Assembly: GCA_913053875.1 (NCBI GenBank)
Contig: CAJXGN010000010.1
Coordinates: forward strand, 1 to 64,000
DNA: 64,000 nucleotides
Origin: an uncultured Agromyces sp.
GTDB lineage: Bacteria > Actinomycetota > Actinomycetes > Actinomycetales > Microbacteriaceae
Reading direction: 5' to 3'
Part shown: positions 27,907 to 35,566 of the stretch, piece after piece
How positions within the stretch are numbered: position 1 is the first letter of the stretch
Layout: the number at the start of each line of letters is the position of its first letter
Program-made: the position numbers and the translations under genes
Notes under the pieces: generated by a model
What the model was told of the DNA's origin: nothing
Database searches by the model: none
What the model saw: the letters and a program-made list of their open reading frames with translations, nothing else

Positions 27907-28956
27907 TTACGGCACGCGGTTGAGCCACTCCTCCGTCGCGAACTTCGAGGCGACGAGCGCCTCCGCCTCGGCGAGCTCGTCGGGCGCGACGGTGCCGGGC
28001 GTCGCCCCGTAGAGCTGGGTGAACGTGCCCTTCAGCGCGTCGATGATCGCGCCGCGGCTGAGGCCCGACTGGCTGCGCAGCGGGTCGACGCGCTTGTCGG
28101 CCGAGGCGATGCCCTTGTCGCTGATCTTCTCGCGGCCGATGCGCAGCACCTCGAGCATCTTCGCGTTGTCGAGGTCGTACGCCATGGTCACGTGGTGCAG
28201 CACCCCGCCGCCGCCGAGGCGCTTCTGCGCGGCGCCGCCGATCTTGCCGAGCGGGCTCGCGATGTCGTTCAGCGGCTGGTACGTCGCCTCCACGCCGATC
28301 GAGCGCAGCCCCTGCAGCACCCAGTCGTCGAGGAACGCGTATGAGTCGGCGAAGCTCATGCCCTGCACGAGCTCGCCGGGCACGTACAGCGAGTAGGTGA
28401 CGACGTTGCCGCCCTCCATCATCATCGCGCCGCCGCCGGAGATGCGCCGCACGACGTCGAACCCGTACTTCGCCGCCCCCTCGGGATCGACCTCGTTGCG
28501 CACCGACTGGAAGCTGCCGATCACGACCGCCGACTCGTCCCACTCCCAGATGCGGAGCGTCGGCTTGCGTCGCCCCTCGCCCACGCGGTTCGCGAGCACC
28601 TCGTCGAGCGCCAGGTGCAGTCGCGGGGGCACGGCCGCGTCGTGCACGACCTCCCACTCGTAGTCGGTCCAGCTCGTGGCATCCGTCATCGCCCGCCGCA
28701 CCGCGACCGCCACGCCTTCCGGGCTGAACCCCAGCAGGGTGGCGCCCTCGGGCAGTGCGCGCGTGATCGCCGCGGCGATGTGGCGGGCGTCGGATGCCGC
28801 GGGCAGGCCGTTCAGCGCGCCGTTGATGGCGTCCAGGGCGTCGTCGGGTTCGAGGAAGAAGTCGCCCGAGATGCGGGCGTTCGCGATGACGTCGCCCTCG
28901 ACGTCGAAGTCCGCGACCACGAGCTTGCCGCCGGGCACCTTGTACTCACCGTGCAT
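27907..28956 (-). CDS. lplA: lipoate-protein ligase A with N-terminal accessory domain
   Basis: A 349-residue enzyme that activates lipoate with ATP and attaches it to E2 and GcvH proteins. The first ~95 residues (MHGEYKVPGGKLVVADFDVEG, ISGDFFLEPDDALDAINGAL) match the LplA accessory domain that in E. coli is C-terminal; the BPL/LplA catalytic domain follows with RRISGGGAMMMEGGNVVTYSLYV (the RRxSGGG lipoate-binding motif) and GKIGGAAQKR. So the domain order is swapped relative to E. coli, an arrangement known in actinobacteria. TAGGCT lies 7 nt before the ATG at 28956 and no ribosome-binding site is visible, suggesting leaderless translation. Confidence 0.9.
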   Translation of the reverse strand: MHGEYKVPGGKLVVADFDVEGDVIANARISGDFFLEPDDALDAINGALNGLPAASDARHIAAAITRALPEGATLLGFSPEGVAVAVRRAMTDATSWTDYEWEVVHDAAVPPRLHLALDEVLANRVGEGRRKPTLRIWEWDESAVVIGSFQSVRNEVDPEGAAKYGFDVVRRISGGGAMMMEGGNVVTYSLYVPGELVQGMSFADSYAFLDDWVLQGLRSIGVEATYQPLNDIASPLGKIGGAAQKRLGGGGVLHHVTMAYDLDNAKMLEVLRIGREKISDKGIASADKRVDPLRSQSGLSRGAIIDALKGTFTQLYGATPGTVAPDELAEAEALVASKFATEEWLNRVP

Positions 28957-28963
28957 GCGCCCC

Positions 28964-28969
28964 AGCCTA
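28964..28969 (-). promoter_or_regulatory. -10 element of leaderless lplA
   Basis: TAGGCT on the minus strand, 7 nt before the lplA ATG. Confidence 0.45.
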
Positions 28970-29024
28970 TTCGGGCGGATGCCCCGGGTGCGGCGTGCGC
29001 CCCGGGCCATCCGCTCGGCCCTGC

Positions 29025-30356
29025 CTACGGGAGCGGAGGCGACGCGTGCTCGATCAGCTCGGCCGCCATCTCGGGGAACCAGGCGCCCGCGGCGGGGTCG
29101 ATCATGCCGCGCTCGGGATCCTCCGGCCCGCCGGTGCCGCGGAAGCACTCACCGTCGGACTCGCCGGGCACCTTGATCCAGAGGTAGGCGTCGATCAGGT
29201 CGACTCCCGTGTCGGTCGTGGGCAGCAGGCCGAGGCCGCGGTCGGGCGGGTTGCACCAGTCCTGCACGTCGGGGTACGTGCCGGCGGCGACCTGCCACGG
29301 CCCGGCGCCGTTGCGGCTCGTGTCGATCACGTAGTGCGTCGACGGCTCGACATCGCCGAGCGAGGCCGCGTAGCGGGAGTCGACGCCGGCGGTGTCGAGG
29401 GCGGGGTCGGATGCCCCGGAGCTCCACTCGCCGTACGGGCTCATCGCGACGCCGCTCCAGCCGTTCGCCGGCCCGCCGTTCCAGTACTGGTTGCCGCAGC
29501 CGTCGACGCCTGCGCCGAGCTCGGTGAGCAGCGCGATGCACGACGAGATCCAGCGGCCGTACGCCTCGAGGTTCGCCGTGTATTGGTAGTTCGACGCGTT
29601 CAGGTAGAACCCGTCGGCGCGCTCGACGCCGGCCCGGATGAGCCGGTCGCTGATGTCGCCGACGTTCAGCCAGCCGCTGTGCACGCCGTCGAGGTAGACG
29701 GCCGTGCTCGGCAGCGCGGCGAACGCGTCGACCGCGTAGTTCAGCATCGCGAAGCGCTCGTCGGCGGCGGTCGCCTCGTCGGCCTCCTCGGGCTGGCACC
29801 ACTCGGCGACGCCGTCGACCGAGGTGTACCACGGGATGATGCCCAGGCCGTCGGGCTCGAGGATCACCACGGCGTCCTTGTTGCCGATGCCCTTGGCGAA
29901 CCCGTCGATCCACGCCTCGTACTCGGCGACGGTCGTGGCGCCGCCCGCCGAGTACTGCGCGCAGTCGCGGAACGGGATGTTGTACGCGACCAGCACCGGC
30001 ACCTCGTCGACCGCGTGCGCGTGCACGACGGCCTGCTTGACGCGCTGCTTCACGTCGATGGGCGAGCCGCCGTTGAACCAGGACGCCGAGCCGATGCCGG
30101 CGAGCAGCAGGGCGTCGTCGCGTGCGTCGCCGGTGAGGGACTCGGCCGCCTCGTAGGTCGTGCTCGACGGGTTCGCCCAGAGGTCGGCGTCCGGGTGGAG
30201 CACGTCGTTCGCGGCATGGGCCGGCTGGGCGGCGAGCGTCGCGAGGGCGAGTGCCGCGACGGCGGCGAGCCCGGCGCGCAGGGCGCGTCGGGCGCCCGGT
30301 GGGCGGGGGTCGTCGGGCGTGGTCGGGCGGGTCCTCGTCGTCGAGGGATTCGTCAT
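29025..30356 (-). CDS. secreted GH6 cellulase
   Basis: A 443-residue exported glycoside hydrolase family 6 enzyme. A twin-arginine-free Sec-type signal peptide (RRALRAGLAAVAALALATLA then AQPAHA-A) precedes the catalytic domain directly. Both GH6 signatures are present: VLVAYNIPFRDCAQYS and AVVILEPDGLG with the proton-donor Asp, plus YLDGVHSGWLNVGD, NASNYQYT and SRNGAGPWQ near the end. It cuts beta-1,4-glucan outside the cell, releasing cellobiose. No carbohydrate-binding module or linker is visible. The operator upstream is identical to one in the cellobiose operon, so it should be induced with it. A CGGAG ribosome-binding site supports the ATG at 30356. Confidence 0.93.
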   Translation of the reverse strand: MTNPSTTRTRPTTPDDPRPPGARRALRAGLAAVAALALATLAAQPAHAANDVLHPDADLWANPSSTTYEAAESLTGDARDDALLLAGIGSASWFNGGSPIDVKQRVKQAVVHAHAVDEVPVLVAYNIPFRDCAQYSAGGATTVAEYEAWIDGFAKGIGNKDAVVILEPDGLGIIPWYTSVDGVAEWCQPEEADEATAADERFAMLNYAVDAFAALPSTAVYLDGVHSGWLNVGDISDRLIRAGVERADGFYLNASNYQYTANLEAYGRWISSCIALLTELGAGVDGCGNQYWNGGPANGWSGVAMSPYGEWSSGASDPALDTAGVDSRYAASLGDVEPSTHYVIDTSRNGAGPWQVAAGTYPDVQDWCNPPDRGLGLLPTTDTGVDLIDAYLWIKVPGESDGECFRGTGGPEDPERGMIDPAAGAWFPEMAAELIEHASPPLP

Positions 30357-30399
30357 CGGTGAACTCCGTTGTTCGGCCGCTTCGGTGCGGCGGATGCCT

Positions 30400-30417
30400 C
30401 GTGAGAGCGCTCTCACG
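30400..30417 (-). promoter_or_regulatory. CebR-like operator of the GH6 cellulase
   Basis: The perfect 18-bp palindrome CGTGAGAGCGCTCTCACG is 44 bp before the cellulase ATG and is identical to operator 2 of the cellobiose operon 14 kb away. The LacI regulator at 21095-22114 is the obvious candidate to bind both. Confidence 0.8.
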
Positions 30418-30490
30418 ACTCGATCGATCCCCAGCATCGCCCGCCGCCCCGTCCCTGTCAAGGGGCCCGCGCCCTTCGAACGTTTCACTC

Positions 30491-30575
30491 CCCGCCGCGC
30501 TCGAGACCCGTCGAAATGCTGCGCTTCCCGCGCCCAGAACGCAGTCTTTTGACGGGTCTCGAGAACCGGGGCGGG
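30491..30575. repeat. imperfect inverted repeat between hydrolase and cellulase genes
   Basis: Two arms (30491-30516 and 30547-30575) share CTCGAGACCCGTC and its complement, with further matching GC-rich flanks and a 30-bp spacer. It follows the stop of the minus-strand hydrolase, so it may terminate that gene, or be a small non-coding mobile repeat. Confidence 0.55.
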
Positions 30576-30576
30576 G

Positions 30577-31425
30577 TCAGGCGCGGGCGGGGAAGCGCGC
30601 GTCGAGCCAGGCGAGCAGGTCGGCGCGCACCTCGTCCTGGTTGGTCTCGTTGAAGATCTCGTGGAACGCACCCGGGTAGACGATGAGCTCCACGTCGATG
30701 AGGCCCGAGCGGCGCGCGTACGACTCGGCGAGGCGCACGTTGCTGTCCTCGCCGCCCAGCGGATCGAGCTCGCCGACCATGAGGAGCAGCGGCAACTCGG
30801 GCGGCAGGTGGCGGGCCGGGCGGCCGAGCAGGCGGGCCGAGTCGACCAGGCCGAACAGCTGCTGGGTGGGCGTCGACGTGCAGTACGGATCGTCCATGAA
30901 CGCCTCGGCGACGGTGCGGTCGCGGCTCAGCCACTCGACCGGCGTCGGCCCGAGGTGCCGGAAGCGCTTGTTGAGGTCGCCCGACTCCATGTGGAGCACC
31001 GTGCGGTACGCCGAACCGGTGAGCACGACGGCGTCGTGGTCGTGCGGGTACCGGTTCAGCAGGATCTGCGACACGAGCGACCCGAGCGAGTGGCCGATGA
31101 GGATGAGCGGCAGGTCGGGGTGCGCCTCGCGCGCGATGCCGGTGAGCTGGTGCACCGCGTCGATCAGGCCGCGGATGCCGCCGGGACCGGGCCGCCCGAT
31201 GCGGTCGAGGTCGCCGCCGTGCTGCTCGAACCCGGTCTGCCCGTGGCCGCGGTGGTCGTCGGCGAAGACGCTGTACCCGGCATCCACCAGGGCATCGAAG
31301 AGCAGGTCGTAGCGCCCCACGTGCTCGCCGACGCCGTGCACGAACTGCACGACGGCCCGCGGCTGGTCGGCCTCGCGGCGCAGGTAGTGGATGTGCACGC
31401 CGTGCGCGTCGGTGAACCGCTCCAT
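30577..31425 (-). CDS. alpha/beta hydrolase, monoacylglycerol lipase-like
   Basis: A 282-residue serine hydrolase of the lysophospholipase/monoacylglycerol lipase group. It shows VQFVHGVGEHVGRYDLLFDAL (oxyanion-hole HG), DHRGHGQTG, nucleophile elbow GHSLGSLVSQILL, acid region LMVGELDPLGG and the His in YPGAFHEIFNE. No signal peptide, so it is cytosolic or loosely membrane-associated. It probably releases fatty acids from monoglycerides or lysophospholipids. A GAGG ribosome-binding site precedes the ATG. It is transcribed alone toward the cellulase promoter, with an inverted repeat in between. Confidence 0.88.
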   Translation of the reverse strand: MERFTDAHGVHIHYLRREADQPRAVVQFVHGVGEHVGRYDLLFDALVDAGYSVFADDHRGHGQTGFEQHGGDLDRIGRPGPGGIRGLIDAVHQLTGIAREAHPDLPLILIGHSLGSLVSQILLNRYPHDHDAVVLTGSAYRTVLHMESGDLNKRFRHLGPTPVEWLSRDRTVAEAFMDDPYCTSTPTQQLFGLVDSARLLGRPARHLPPELPLLLMVGELDPLGGEDSNVRLAESYARRSGLIDVELIVYPGAFHEIFNETNQDEVRADLLAWLDARFPARA

Positions 31426-31471
31426 GCGCTCATCCTCGCAGAGCGCCCGTGCCGGCTCGCGGCCGAAACGC

Positions 31472-32317
31472 TCAGGCCTCGCGCGTGATCTTCACGGTCA
31501 CGAACATCTCGGATGCCCCGGGGCTCGCGTACACCCCGCGCAACGGCGCCACATCGTGATAGTCGCGGCCGCGTGCGACGAGCACGTGCCGCTCGCCGAT
31601 CTCGATGAGGTTCGTGGGGTCGTAGCCGCGCCAGTCGCCCGCGTACCACTCGACCCACGCGTGCGACTCGCCGGTGACGGTCACGCCGAGCGGGGTGTCG
31701 TGGTTCGGGTGCAGGTACCCCGAGACGTACCGCGCCGGGATGCCGATCGAGCGCAGCGCGCCGAGCGTGACGTGCGCGATGTCCTGGCAGACGCCCTTGC
31801 GGTGCTCCCACGCCTCGGTCGCGGTGGAGTGCACGCCCGTGACGCCGGGCATGTACTCGAGCGCCTCGCCGACGGCCTGCGCCACGGCGAGCGCCGTCTC
31901 GGCGACCGAGCCGCCGCGGTCGGCGATCGACCGGGCGAGCTCCAGCACCTCGGCCGGCGGCCGCGTGGCATCGGTCTGCGTGATCTGCTCGACGAACTCC
32001 GTGGTCGACGTGGCCAGCCGGTGCAGGTCGTCCCACGCGATGTCGACGGGCTCGTGCGGCACCGGGCGCACCTCGACCAGGCTCGAGGCGGTGACCGAGA
32101 GCTCGCGGTGGGGGGTCAGCACCTCGAACGTGGACACGCGCGTGCCCCAGTAGTCGAGGTAGGCGTGCTGAGCCGCGGCCGGGCGGATGTCGAGGTTCGA
32201 TGCGAGCACGAACTGCTCGCCGCCCGAGTGCGGCAACAGCCGGGCCTCGTTGTACGACGCGGTCGCCGGCTCGGCGTAGGTGAAGCCGGTGCGGTGGACG
32301 ATGCGGAGCCTGCTCAC
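31472..32317 (-). CDS. transglutaminase-like protein of the alpha-E/ATP-grasp operon
   Basis: A 281-residue protein with an N-terminal beta-sandwich (LRIVHRTGFTYAEPATASYNEARLLP) and a transglutaminase/protease-like core with the triad Cys-His-Asp: GVCQDIAHVTLGALRSIGIPARYVSGYL, GESHAWVEWYAGDWRGYDPTN. In this family the core is thought to act as a peptidase rather than a cross-linker. GTG 32317 overlaps the stop of the alpha-E gene (GTGA) and has GGGGGAG upstream. It is the last of three coupled genes, an association conserved in many bacteria, so it may process peptides made or attached by the ATP-grasp partner. Confidence 0.88.
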   Translation of the reverse strand: MSRLRIVHRTGFTYAEPATASYNEARLLPHSGGEQFVLASNLDIRPAAAQHAYLDYWGTRVSTFEVLTPHRELSVTASSLVEVRPVPHEPVDIAWDDLHRLATSTTEFVEQITQTDATRPPAEVLELARSIADRGGSVAETALAVAQAVGEALEYMPGVTGVHSTATEAWEHRKGVCQDIAHVTLGALRSIGIPARYVSGYLHPNHDTPLGVTVTGESHAWVEWYAGDWRGYDPTNLIEIGERHVLVARGRDYHDVAPLRGVYASPGASEMFVTVKITREA

Positions 32318-33243
32318 GTGATCTCCCCCGTCCATACCGGCATCCCGCTCGTCGGGAAGTATCGCTTGCGAATGGCCTCGCTCGCCGCCGAGGTGACCTC
32401 CTGGATGTGCTCCATCTTGCCCGAGAGGTCGACCGTGATGTCGGAGATCGGACGGTACTCGAGCTCGCCGCGGATCTGCCCCAGCAGGCGCCTCGCCTGG
32501 TCCTCGACGCCGACCCGGCCGGAGCGCGGATCGATCTCGCGCAGCGCCTCCTCGGCGCGGCTCACCGAGTAGAGGATCGAACGCGGGAACAGCCGGTCGA
32601 GGATCAGGAACTCCGCGGCCGACTCCGAGCTCGGCATGCCCCGGTAGCTCCGCAGGTACGCCTCGTAGGCGCCGCAGCTGCGCAGCAGGGTGGTCCACGA
32701 CGGGCCGGATGCCTCGGTCAGCGACCTCGTCGCGAGCAGGCGCGCGGTCATGTCGGCCTGCTCGATCGCCCGGCCGAGCGAGAAGAACTGCCAGGCCTCG
32801 TCGCGGCTGTGCCCGGTGTTGGCGACGCCGATGGCGAGGGCGGCGCGGTCGCGCACCCAGCGGAAGAACTCGTGCGTCTTGTCGCTCGCGACCGTCCGCG
32901 GCATGCGCGCGTTGGTGGTGTTGAGGCACTCCCAGAGCTCGGTCGAGACGATCTCACGCGCGCGGCGGGCGTTCTCGCGGGCGCTCGCGATCGAGTAGGC
33001 GATGGAGGCCACGTGGTCGCGGTCCACGGCCAGCAGGTCCATCACGTCGGCGCGGTTCAGCTCGACGTCGTCGTTCGGCTCGGAGCCCATGACCGACATG
33101 AGCGAGCGGCACGCGGTGTCCTCGTCGATCCACGGGTCCTCGAGCAGCAGCTGGAGGTGCACGTCGAGGATGCGCGCGGTGCCGTCGCTGCGCTCCACGT
33201 AGCGTCCGATCCAGAACAGCGACTCGGCGATGCGGCTCAGCAT
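32314..33243 (-). CDS. alpha-E domain protein
   Basis: A 309-residue, nearly all-helical protein of the alpha-E family (COG2307), starting MLSRIAESLFWIGRYVERSD and containing WECLNTTNARMP, REEAWQFFSLGR-like SRDEAWQFFSLGRAIEQADMTARLL and the Glu/Arg-rich helices that name the family. Its biochemical role is unknown; it nearly always accompanies a circularly permuted ATP-grasp protein, as here, where its start overlaps the ATP-grasp stop by 7 bp. It may be a binding partner or scaffold for the ligase. Confidence 0.9.
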   Translation of the reverse strand: MLSRIAESLFWIGRYVERSDGTARILDVHLQLLLEDPWIDEDTACRSLMSVMGSEPNDDVELNRADVMDLLAVDRDHVASIAYSIASARENARRAREIVSTELWECLNTTNARMPRTVASDKTHEFFRWVRDRAALAIGVANTGHSRDEAWQFFSLGRAIEQADMTARLLATRSLTEASGPSWTTLLRSCGAYEAYLRSYRGMPSSESAAEFLILDRLFPRSILYSVSRAEEALREIDPRSGRVGVEDQARRLLGQIRGELEYRPISDITVDLSGKMEHIQEVTSAASEAIRKRYFPTSGMPVWTGEIT

Positions 33244-34973
33244 GGCGCACCCCCGTCGCTCGCCTGCTGCTGTTGCTGCTGCTGTTGCTGCAGCCGGGCG
33301 TCGGCGTCCTCGTCCTCCGGCGCGCTCGTCAGCGGCGGGGCGACGTGCGCCGGCTCGACGGTCGGGCCGTTGCCGCCGATCGGCGCCATCGCCTCCTCGT
33401 TCTCGAGGTCGAGGATGTTCAGCACGCCGGTCGCGGGGCCAGAGGCCTGCTCGCCGACGAGCTGGCCGGCGTCGCGGTGCGCGGGCGTCGCCGTCACCGG
33501 CGCGGCCGGGCCGTCGCCGACGATCCAGGTGTCCTTCGAGCCGCCGCCCTGCGAGGAGTTCACCACGAGCTGCCCCTCGGGCAGCGCGACGCGGGTGAGG
33601 CCGCCGGGCAGCACCCACACGTCGTCGCCGTCGTTCACGGCGAACGGCCGGAGGTCGGCGTGCCGCGGGCGCATGCCGTCGTCGACGAGCGTCGGGATGG
33701 TCGACAGCTGCACGACGGGCTGGGCGATCCAGCCGCGGGGGTCGGCCTGGAGCTGCGCGCGGAGCGTGGCGAGCTCCTGCCGCGAGGCATCCGGCCCCAC
33801 CACCAGCCCCTTGCCGCCCGAGCCGTCGACGGGCTTGACCACGAGCTCGTCGAGGCGGTCGAGCACCTCCTCGAGCGCACCCGGGTCCTCGAGCCGCCAG
33901 GTGTCGACGTTCGGGAGGATCGGCTCCTCGCCGAGGTAGTAGCGGATGAGGTCGGGCAGGTACGTGTAGGTGAGCTTGTCGTCGGCGACGCCGTTGCCGA
34001 CGCCGTTCGCGATCGTCACGTTGCCGAGGCGCGCGGCGAGCAGCAGGCCCGGGGCGCCCAGCACCGAGTCGTGCCGGAACTGCTGCGGGTCGATGAACTC
34101 GTCGTCGACGCGGCGGTAGATCACGTCGACGCGCGTGGGGCCGGCGGTCGTGCGCATCCAGACCCGGCCGCCCGAGCAGAACAGGTCGCGCCCCTCGACC
34201 AGCTCGACGCCCATGAGGCGCGCGAGCAGGGTGTGCTCGAAGTACGCCGAGTTGTAGACGCCGGGCGTCAGCACGACGATGTTCGGGTCCTCGACGCCCT
34301 CGGGGGCGCTCGCCTGCAGCGACTGGAGCAGCCGGTTCGGGTAGTCGCCGACCGGCTTGACGCGCATCGAGACGAAGAGCTCGGGCAGCGTCTGCGCCAT
34401 GACCCGGCGATTCGAGATGACGTAGGAGACGCCGCTCGGCACGCGCACGTTGTCTTCGAGCACGCGCCACGCGCCCACCTCGTCGCGGATCAGGTCGATG
34501 CCCGAGACGTGCACGCGCACGTTGTTCGGGGTCTCGATGCCGACCGCCTGGCGATGGAAGTGCTTGGAGGTCGAGATGAGGGATGCCGGGATCACCTCGT
34601 CGCGCACGCAGGCCTGCGGCCCGTAGACGTCGGCGAGGAAGCGCTCGAGGGTCGTGACGCGCTGCTTGACGCCCGCCTCGACCCCGGCCCAGTCGCTCGC
34701 GGAGATGACCCGGGGCACCGCGTCGAGCGGGAACGGCCGTTCCTCGCCCGCGAAGTCGAAGGTCACGCCCTGCGCGAGGTAGGAGCTCGCGAGGGCCTCG
34801 GTGCGGCCGCGCAACTCGTCCTGCGTCATGCGCGCGAGCGCGGTGTGGATCTGGCGGTAGGGCGGGCGGACGCCGACTTCGTCGGTGGGGAACATCTCGT
34901 CCCAGGGCGTCGCCCCCTTCCGCCTCCGCCGGCCCTTGCGGGTTGCGGCGTAGTCGTCGAAGAGTGTCGCCAT
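33237..34973 (-). CDS. circularly permuted type 2 ATP-grasp protein with polyglutamine tail
   Basis: A 578-residue predicted amide-bond ligase. The circularly permuted ATP-grasp core shows HFHRQAVGIETPNNVRVHVSGIDLIRD, LEDNVRVPSGVSYVISNRRVM, IANGVGNGVADDK, then ELVVKPVDGSGGKGLVVGPDAS (ATP-binding) and ALPEGQLVVNSSQGGGSKDTWI. Such proteins are predicted to join amino acids or peptides to a carrier or small molecule; the substrate is unknown. The last ~75 residues are extra and disordered, ending with a run of about nine glutamines coded by CAG/CAA. It is the first gene of the operon with the alpha-E and transglutaminase-like genes. Confidence 0.9.
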   Translation of the reverse strand: MATLFDDYAATRKGRRRRKGATPWDEMFPTDEVGVRPPYRQIHTALARMTQDELRGRTEALASSYLAQGVTFDFAGEERPFPLDAVPRVISASDWAGVEAGVKQRVTTLERFLADVYGPQACVRDEVIPASLISTSKHFHRQAVGIETPNNVRVHVSGIDLIRDEVGAWRVLEDNVRVPSGVSYVISNRRVMAQTLPELFVSMRVKPVGDYPNRLLQSLQASAPEGVEDPNIVVLTPGVYNSAYFEHTLLARLMGVELVEGRDLFCSGGRVWMRTTAGPTRVDVIYRRVDDEFIDPQQFRHDSVLGAPGLLLAARLGNVTIANGVGNGVADDKLTYTYLPDLIRYYLGEEPILPNVDTWRLEDPGALEEVLDRLDELVVKPVDGSGGKGLVVGPDASRQELATLRAQLQADPRGWIAQPVVQLSTIPTLVDDGMRPRHADLRPFAVNDGDDVWVLPGGLTRVALPEGQLVVNSSQGGGSKDTWIVGDGPAAPVTATPAHRDAGQLVGEQASGPATGVLNILDLENEEAMAPIGGNGPTVEPAHVAPPLTSAPEDEDADARLQQQQQQQQQASDGGAPC

Positions 34974-35103
34974 TCGTGCAGCCTTTCAGGATGCGATTAC
35001 GGCGATGTTACCGATGTCGCACCATGCGTGCCCGGGGTTGACCCGTCCCGGTACCCTGCGCCATCCTCGCCCGATCGCGCGTGCGGAGCAGCCGGGCTTT
35101 TCC

Positions 35104-35130
35104 TTAGCAAGGCTAATGAGCTAGGCTAAG
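35104..35130 (+). promoter_or_regulatory. probable MarR operator and promoter
   Basis: TTAGC-AAG-GCTAA (35104-35116) is an inverted repeat, and a further GCTAAG ends at 35130, overlapping a -10-like TAGGCT (35122-35127) that lies 8 nt before the marR GTG. A MarR dimer bound here would block its own promoter. Confidence 0.55.
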
Positions 35131-35135
35131 CGTTC

Positions 35136-35561
35136 GTGCAGAAGACGATCGCGGAGCAGGGTTCCGACCTGCGGATGGCGGTGTTCCGACTTTCGCGCCG
35201 GCTGCGGGCCCAGAAGGCCGACGACGGCATGAGCGACGGGCAGTTCGCAGTGCTCGCGGCGCTGTACGTCGACGGTGCGCACACGCTCACGGGGCTCGCC
35301 GAGCGCGAGCGGGTCTCCGCCCCGTCGATGAACCGCACCGTCAACTGCCTGCAGGACTCCGGGTACGTCGAACGTTCGGCAGACCCCGACGACGGCCGCA
35401 AGACCAACATCTCGCTGACCGACGCCGGCACGTCGATCGTGAGCGAGACGGTGACCAAGCGCGATGCGTGGCTCACCGCCCGGGTGAAGGACCTGCCGAA
35501 GGAGGACCGCGGCGTGCTCGCGCGGGCCGTCGAGCTGATGGAGGAGATCGTCTCGCATTGA
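35136..35561 (+). CDS. MarR-family regulator
   Basis: A 141-residue winged-helix repressor. Helix-turn-helix LTGLAERERVSAPSMNRTVNCL and the wing DPDDGRKTNISLT are clear, with dimerisation helices at both ends. The GTG start is 8 nt after a TAGGCT -10 without a ribosome-binding site, so the transcript is probably leaderless. The gene overlaps or abuts the MFS exporter gene downstream and an inverted repeat lies over its promoter, so it most likely represses itself and the exporter and releases on an antibiotic- or phenolic-type ligand. Confidence 0.9.
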   Translation: MQKTIAEQGSDLRMAVFRLSRRLRAQKADDGMSDGQFAVLAALYVDGAHTLTGLAERERVSAPSMNRTVNCLQDSGYVERSADPDDGRKTNISLTDAGTSIVSETVTKRDAWLTARVKDLPKEDRGVLARAVELMEEIVSH

Positions 35562-35566
35562 GTGCC

